Below are positions 59,501 through 64,000 of a DNA stretch of 64,000 nt, in pieces; position 1 is the stretch's first letter, and every line of letters starts with the position of its first letter. The translations under genes and the position numbers were made by a program. This DNA is from Bacillus sp. es.034 (GTDB lineage: Bacteria > Bacillota > Bacilli > Bacillales > Bacillaceae_B): NCBI RefSeq assembly GCF_002563655.1, contig NZ_PDIY01000001.1, positions 1,212,001 through 1,276,000 on the forward strand, in the 5' to 3' direction. Under the pieces are notes generated by a model, which was not told where the DNA came from, did not search any database, and saw only the letters and a program-made list of their open reading frames with translations.

Positions 59501-59578
59501 CATTTTTTTTGCCTTTTTTTAGTTGGAAGGAATCTTTTAAGCCATCGCGATAGCGATTTCGTTCTTCTCTTGCTTCCC

Positions 59579-59834
59579 TGAGAAAAATAAGGTTAAGAAC
59601 CATTTTGAAAATATTGACAACATTAAACAAATACAGTAACATACAAATAGAACGTATGTTCTTATTCGCTCATTTCCTCTCCTTCGAAGAAATCTACTTT
59701 ATGTATCCTTTTTTAGTCGGGTGATCCATTTATCCGCAACTTTCCACCTTTATAAACAATCCACCCCATTTCTTTTTTTTAAAAGCAAATTTCGATCCGT
59801 TATCAAACCTATTAAGGGAATAGGAGGAACATCC
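59579..59834. other. AT-rich region before yifB
   Basis: No gene or repeat recognised. The reading frame of yifB continues upstream to 59721, but only the ATG at 59835 has a ribosome binding site. Confidence 0.5.
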
Positions 59835-61358
59835 ATGATTAGTAAAGTAACTAGTATTGGTTTAAAAGGCTTAGAAGGCTATAAGGTGAGTGTAGAAGTA
59901 AGGTCCATGCAGGGGACAAAGGCATTTGTTACTGTCGGATTGCCTGATGCTTCAGTGAAAGAATCAAAAGAGCGGATCACGGCAGCACTTCACTCGATGG
60001 GCTACCCCCTTCTGAATCAGAGAATTATCATTAACTTGTCGCCATCCGAGTTAAAAAAGACAGGTCCTCTTTATGATCTTTCAATGGCTCTGGGGATTCT
60101 CATGAGCATGAAGGAAATCACCTGTCAATGTCCCGAATCAACTGCTTTCTTGGGTGCATTATCCTTGGATGGCCATTTACAAACAGTGGAGGGAATGCTT
60201 CCAGCTGTGTTGGCAGCCAAGAAGATAGGAATCAGGAAAATCTACATGCCTCTTGATCCTGAACTGCCTCCTCTGAAAATCGAAGACTTAGAAATCGTAT
60301 ACGTGTCCTCTTTGCAGGATGTTATCGGGCATCTCTCGGGCAAAAGCATCCTACCGATTGTTCCAATGGGATATGAAAAGAAGGAGGATCCTTTCACACC
60401 CATCAATTTCAACCAGATTATCGGACATTCTCATGCAAAGCATGCACTGGAAATTGCAGCGGCAGGTGAACATCACCTCTTTATGATAGGTCCACCTGGC
60501 TGTGGGAAGAGTATGCTGGCAGAAAGCTTTCCCTCCATTCTTCCTAAACTGACCAAAGAAGCTCAATTTGAAGTCATGAGTTTGTACCAGCTTAGCACAA
60601 GTATAAATCGTTATTCTTCAAGCCCCCCATACCGTCACCCTCATCATTCAGCTTCCGGAGTATCCATCATTGGAGGTGGCCAACATCCAAAACCCGGCGA
60701 GATCTCTTTAGCTCATTGAGGCGTCCTCTTCCTTGATGAAATAGCGGAGTTCTCGAAGAAAACGTTGGAAATGCTAAGACAGCCCCTCGAAAGCGGTAAG
60801 GTCACAATCTCCAGAGTGCACTCCGCCGTCACCTACCCTGCAGAATTCATCATGATAGGTGCCATGAATCCCTGCCCCTGCGGTTATATGGGTTCACTGA
60901 CTCACTACTGTACATGTACTCCAAAACAAATTGTAGCCTATCAAAACAGGCTGTCAGGACCGATTAGAGACAGGTTTGACCTGTTTCTTAACCTGTCTCC
61001 AGTGAACCTGCAAGACTATAAACAAAACCAACATGAATCTTCCGATACAGTTCAACAGCGCGTGGATAGTGCACGGTACAGGCAGTATGAAAGATACAAA
61101 GAAGAAATATGTAACGGAAGAGTCCATTATCAAAGGTTAATGAAGGGAAGCCCCTCCCTTGAAGAACACCTTTCTTTTTTATACAAACTTTCCTCAAAAC
61201 ACTCTTGGAGCAATCGAACGCAGATAAAGATTATTCGCCTTGCCAGAACCATTGCCGATTTGAATGCCTCCCTCCATGTCAAAGAACAACATATTTGGGA
61301 AGCGGTTAAGCTACATAGACGACCGAATGTCGGAAAGACAACCCTTCTCGCAAGGTAG
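59835..61358 (+). pseudogene. YifB/ComM-family Mg-chelatase-like AAA+ ATPase, interrupted by one stop codon
   Basis: AGGAGGAACATCC precedes the ATG. About 507 codons, the normal YifB length. N-terminal ChlI-like domain (GLEGYKVSVEVRSMQG, ITAALHSMGYPL, LSPSELKKTGPLYDLS), Walker A MIGPPGCGKSMLAE, Walker B VLFLDEIAEFSKKTL, and the zinc-type MNPCPCGYMG. The in-frame TGA at 60717-60719 falls between SLAH and GVLFLDE, where relatives have one residue (often Arg or Asn). A CGA-to-TGA transition would explain it. The rest is in the same frame and intact, so the loss is recent or an error. YifB/ComM helps branch migration in DNA uptake. Confidence 0.83.
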
Positions 61359-61409
61359 TTGAAACTGTACTTACCTCGGTGATAAAAGAATAAAAAGAGG
61401 GATGAACGC

Positions 61410-61630
61410 ATGCCAAAGATCAGCGAATTTGGAGGTATATCCATTTACTTATACTACAATGACCATGATCCTCCTCACTTTCATGTTATTTAAATTAGGA
61501 CAAGAATAGAAATAATGACAGGAGAATTAGATTTGGACCCCGATCAGTTGTACAGGGAAGGTATTGATTTAATAGAAATAAAAAAATGATTGAAGTAGTG
61601 AAAGATACAAACTTTTTAGAAAGAGCATAA
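61410..61630 (+). pseudogene. DUF4160 and DUF2442 remnants
   Basis: GAGGGATGAACGC precedes an ATG opening 27 codons that match the DUF4160 N-terminus (MPKISEFGGISIYLYYNDHD, PPHFH). A stop at 61491 follows, but IMTGELDLDP continues the family in frame after it. A second start at about 61586 gives MIEVVKDTNFLERA, the beginning of a DUF2442-type partner, also cut short. DUF4160/DUF2442 pairs are common toxin-antitoxin-like modules; this one is decayed. Confidence 0.65.
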
Positions 61631-61638
61631 ATATTTTG

Positions 61639-61683
61639 AGGTTGGCTTATAGGAATACTCCCTTTCAGCCAACCTCTTTCACT
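61639..61683. terminator. Terminator that repeats the one at 27105
   Basis: GAGGTTGGCT (61639-61648) pairs with AGCCAACCTC (61668-61677), then TTTC. The hairpin and downstream AACACTCAGTCC/CAACCGC match 27105-27190 with a few changes. Confidence 0.7.
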
Positions 61684-61708
61684 CTAATAAGACTAAGGGG
61701 CAGAACAC

Positions 61709-63811
61709 TCAGTCCCGCAACCGCACCAATATTCCATCCCCCTTATCACTCACCGTCACCACCGCAGTCTTCACCTTCCCTTCCACATCCAGACCGGTTC
61801 CTTCGGGGATGAAGAAATGTTCGATTCCATACGTGACCTGGGCACTGTTGTCCCACGAGCTTGTCACTTTTCCATTTAAGAGCACGTCCCCGGGCTTCTT
61901 TTCATAAAACGCATTCCACTTTCCATTAAACTTATAAACTCCTGTATATTCGTGGACGCCCTGTGGGTTTTCACGTAATACAATCGTGACAGGTCCGCTG
62001 TCATCGATGGAAGTATCCTCGAGTTGTGAAATACTGTAGTTCAATTCCACATAATCACCCTGTAGGAGAGATCTCGGATCGACTGGTTGAAGTTTCAGGA
62101 TGACCGTTTCCCCGTTTTGCAATAGGGTTTCGTTTGAATACACCTGATACCCGATCCATCCGCCTTGAAGACATATAATGAAGAGGATGCCGAGCATTTT
62201 CCCTGCAAGGATCGAGTGAAATTTCTGGTCAAAGCCACCCTTCCTATCCAGGTATCCGGCCACCAGTAAGAAACCGATGCCCAACACGGCAAAGAGCAGG
62301 GATTTGTGAACGAGCTTCCAGGCAATATCATAATACAGCTGGACGATCAACATGAACCAGAAAAGTAGGGAGGAAACCCAATAAAGCTGGAGGGACTGCT
62401 TTTTGAAAAAATACACGCATAGGGTAGCTATCAGAAAAAATAGCGTGCAGTAGATAATGTGAAGACTAAACGATAGATCGATCGTCGTTAACAAGAAAAA
62501 GGCTAAGAATCCACTGAGAAACGCTCCATACTGAAGGAACTGTTTATTTTTCAGCAGGAGATAGGCAATCAGGTTTATGAGCACCATCACCACAAGAAGA
62601 GCATGAACGCCTAGTTCCATCGTTTGCCCTAAGAAAATAGCTGTATTCAATTGAAACAGCAGGTAAAAGATAAATCTCGCTGCAGTCCGTTTTTCAAAGT
62701 AAAACATAAAGGCGAAAACAAAGAACATGACATAGGAAAACTCATCAAACCCACTTGCTATCATCCCGATCACGATGCCGGTCATCATAAGCGAATATTT
62801 TACAGGAGACGGCCAGCCCGTTACTGTACTCGGAACGACGAGAAATACCGTCGCCAAAACAAATAGAGTAATCATAGAGACATCCACCATGAACAATGAA
62901 AGCAGGCCGAAAACAGACGCCACGATGAAAACAGAAGCAATTGTCGTGACACTTGCCACGAAGATCGTCTTTGTCCAGTCGCGGGAAGCGGAATGTTTTC
63001 GTAAGTAGTTCACAAGGAAAACACTTCCCGTTAATAACAAAATGGCGGCCAGTAAGAGACCGACGAAGAACAAACTGGACACGTACCTTGCCATCAGCTC
63101 GAACATTTTGATGATGATAAAGCCTGTTCCGAACATCGATAGAATGATAAAGATGGATGTTTCCTTATGAAAATACCGGTACACCCCGACTCCGAGGATG
63201 CCTATATAAAACAGGGTGAAGAAAGCGGAATAATCGTTATCGAAAGCCGTGACGATAAGAAGAAGATTGGCTGAGACGAGACTCAAATAAAGCAATGGTT
63301 TTGAATGGATGAGTCCCTTTTTGATGATGAAAAATAGGAGCGTATTCGCGATGCCGACTCCGAATGCGATCCACGTATGTGCGAGGGTCCAGTGCCCGAA
63401 TGGTGTGGATGGGAATAGATAAAAGTAGATCGTCAAATGGATGAGGATGTGGGTCAATGCATAAAATCCGCCATATCGTGTGTACAAGCTGAACAACAGG
63501 GCGGGAATGGACCAGACAAGAAACAATAAGTAACTGTCCGCATGGGAATTGTACAGCTGTCCGAGCAACGCAACGGAAAGACCAAAGGATATCACCCCGC
63601 TGACCAACAGCCAATTGGTAAGGAAATGGGCTCCCTTCAAAACCCGGTCCAACAGAAAACCGGCTCCATAGAATAAGACGATCAAAGCCCCCGCTAAAGC
63701 CACTTTCTCAAGCCGCGAAAATATCTGCCAGTTAGAAGCGAAAAAATAAAGTGCACTGGTTAAAATGAAGACAACGCCGAATAAGTAGGTAAGTGAAACC
63801 ATTTTCTTCAT
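61709..63811 (-). CDS. DUF2157/GDYXXLXY-domain polytopic membrane protein
   Basis: About 700 residues from an ATG with GGGGGTGAG four bases upstream; an in-frame start at 63829 lacks a site. About 17-19 membrane helices make up the N-terminal DUF2157/DUF4401-like region. The C-terminal 150 residues lie outside and contain LQGDYVELNYSISQ, the GDYxxLxY signature, with VILKLQPVDPRSLLQGDYVE before it. Function is unknown. Fusion of the two parts is usual in Bacilli. The last codons overlap the duplicated sequence described at 61639. Confidence 0.85.
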   Translation of the reverse strand: MKKMVSLTYLFGVVFILTSALYFFASNWQIFSRLEKVALAGALIVLFYGAGFLLDRVLKGAHFLTNWLLVSGVISFGLSVALLGQLYNSHADSYLLFLVWSIPALLFSLYTRYGGFYALTHILIHLTIYFYLFPSTPFGHWTLAHTWIAFGVGIANTLLFFIIKKGLIHSKPLLYLSLVSANLLLIVTAFDNDYSAFFTLFYIGILGVGVYRYFHKETSIFIILSMFGTGFIIIKMFELMARYVSSLFFVGLLLAAILLLTGSVFLVNYLRKHSASRDWTKTIFVASVTTIASVFIVASVFGLLSLFMVDVSMITLFVLATVFLVVPSTVTGWPSPVKYSLMMTGIVIGMIASGFDEFSYVMFFVFAFMFYFEKRTAARFIFYLLFQLNTAIFLGQTMELGVHALLVVMVLINLIAYLLLKNKQFLQYGAFLSGFLAFFLLTTIDLSFSLHIIYCTLFFLIATLCVYFFKKQSLQLYWVSSLLFWFMLIVQLYYDIAWKLVHKSLLFAVLGIGFLLVAGYLDRKGGFDQKFHSILAGKMLGILFIICLQGGWIGYQVYSNETLLQNGETVILKLQPVDPRSLLQGDYVELNYSISQLEDTSIDDSGPVTIVLRENPQGVHEYTGVYKFNGKWNAFYEKKPGDVLLNGKVTSSWDNSAQVTYGIEHFFIPEGTGLDVEGKVKTAVVTVSDKGDGILVRLRD

Positions 63812-63829
63812 AAAACTCACCCCCGTCAT

Positions 63830-64000
63830 AAAATCCCTCTCTTTATTATATTATAATGCGAGTGAATATAGGCTTTAATATGGAGGATTCCAATCATTGA
63901 TTACTAAATCTCTGCATACCCAAGACCATAGATCCCAGAAGATCCGTTTCTAGTGAAAAAGCACAATATGTAAAAAAATCCCCCAATAGTCATATAGCCA
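63830..64000. other. Intergenic edge of the window
   Basis: AT-rich sequence (TTTATTATATTATAATGCG at 63842) likely holds the promoter of the minus-strand membrane gene. Nothing else seen. Confidence 0.4.

Larger units (their letters stand above)
57008..59578 (-). mobile_element. IS91-family element with a tyrosine recombinase
   Basis: It comprises an HUH transposase (57308-58438) and an overlapping tyrosine recombinase (58435-59307) read leftward. The end after the transposase abuts GTTC (GAAC on the coding strand), the tetranucleotide targeted by the oriIS of IS91. The opposite end (59314-59578) has a long hairpin, as expected for terIS. No target duplication is expected for this family. 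The element splits a palindromic repeat. Exact ends are approximate. Confidence 0.75.

Overview
The window looks like a chromosomal segment of a low-GC Gram-positive spore-former of the Bacillaceae. The clearest genus-level signals are a YumC-type ferredoxin/flavodoxin reductase, a Bacillus-type 4Fe-4S ferredoxin, a YqjM-like ene-reductase, many AGGAGG-type ribosome binding sites, and DUF948, DUF4396, DUF5317, DUF5658 and CWB2-repeat proteins. Many short palindromic GGGGACGGTTCT/AGAACCGTCCCC repeats suggest a Rossellomorea or Bacillus marisflavi-like lineage. That placement is inference. No rRNA, tRNA or CRISPR array was seen.

Layout. (1) 1-3241: the 3' part of an M28 peptidase, an old-yellow-enzyme family reductase and a ketopantoate-reductase-like dehydrogenase. 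(2) 3.9-12.9 kb: an acid-sugar catabolic cluster. A PrpR_N-type regulator is divergent from a DUF1537 kinase, an iron alcohol dehydrogenase, a DapA-type aldolase, a PdxA2-type dehydrogenase, a cytosolic Asp-box (sialidase-fold) protein and an SLC13 permease. (3) 13-27 kb: a second, unusual catabolic regulon. It holds two large permeases, two 2Fe-2S ferredoxins, a creatininase-family hydrolase, a heme-oxygenase-like (PqqC/TenA-type) putative diiron enzyme, an aldehyde dehydrogenase, a HbpS/GlcG protein, a split chromate transporter, a GntR/FCD regulator, an aspartate-dehydrogenase-like enzyme, a small Cys protein, RidA, a ferredoxin reductase and a 4Fe-4S ferredoxin. Nine copies of a GTATAC-centred palindrome are confined to its intergenic regions. 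They overlap promoters I can place, which points to one repressor, probably the local GntR protein.

(4) 27-32.5 kb: remnants and housekeeping genes (truncated chemoreceptor, KduD-like SDR, DnaD-like pseudogene, ECF sigma factor with a DUF4179 protein). (5) 32.7-40.2 kb: a compact four-gene operon of three different dynamin-like GTPases plus a small protein. The first GTPase carries a transmembrane segment and extracytoplasmic NTF2-like modules. This is the strongest candidate for an undescribed system. (6) 40-57 kb: mixed surface, glycosyltransferase, regulatory and signalling genes, heavily punctuated by the palindromic repeats, which sit at stop codons and in places supply protein C-termini. 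(7) 57-59.6 kb: an IS91-family element with a tyrosine recombinase, inserted into one of these palindromes. A degenerate solo end lies at 43.4-43.6 kb and a hairpin fragment near 32.6 kb. (8) 59.7-64 kb: a yifB/comM gene broken by one stop codon, DUF4160/DUF2442 remnants and a large GDYXXLXY-domain membrane protein.

How the genes fit together. Region 2 appears to import an organic acid, cleave it with a pyruvate-type aldolase and process a C4 acid through kinase plus PdxA2 to a triose phosphate. Region 3 has a complete NADPH-reductase-ferredoxin chain beside a putative diiron oxygenase, an amidohydrolase, an aldehyde dehydrogenase, an amino-acid dehydrogenase and an imine hydrolase. That set fits oxidative breakdown of a nitrogen-containing compound. 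A TGTGA-N6-TCACA box in the first ferredoxin promoter hints at additional oxygen-linked (Fnr/CRP family) control. Substrates are unknown in both cases.
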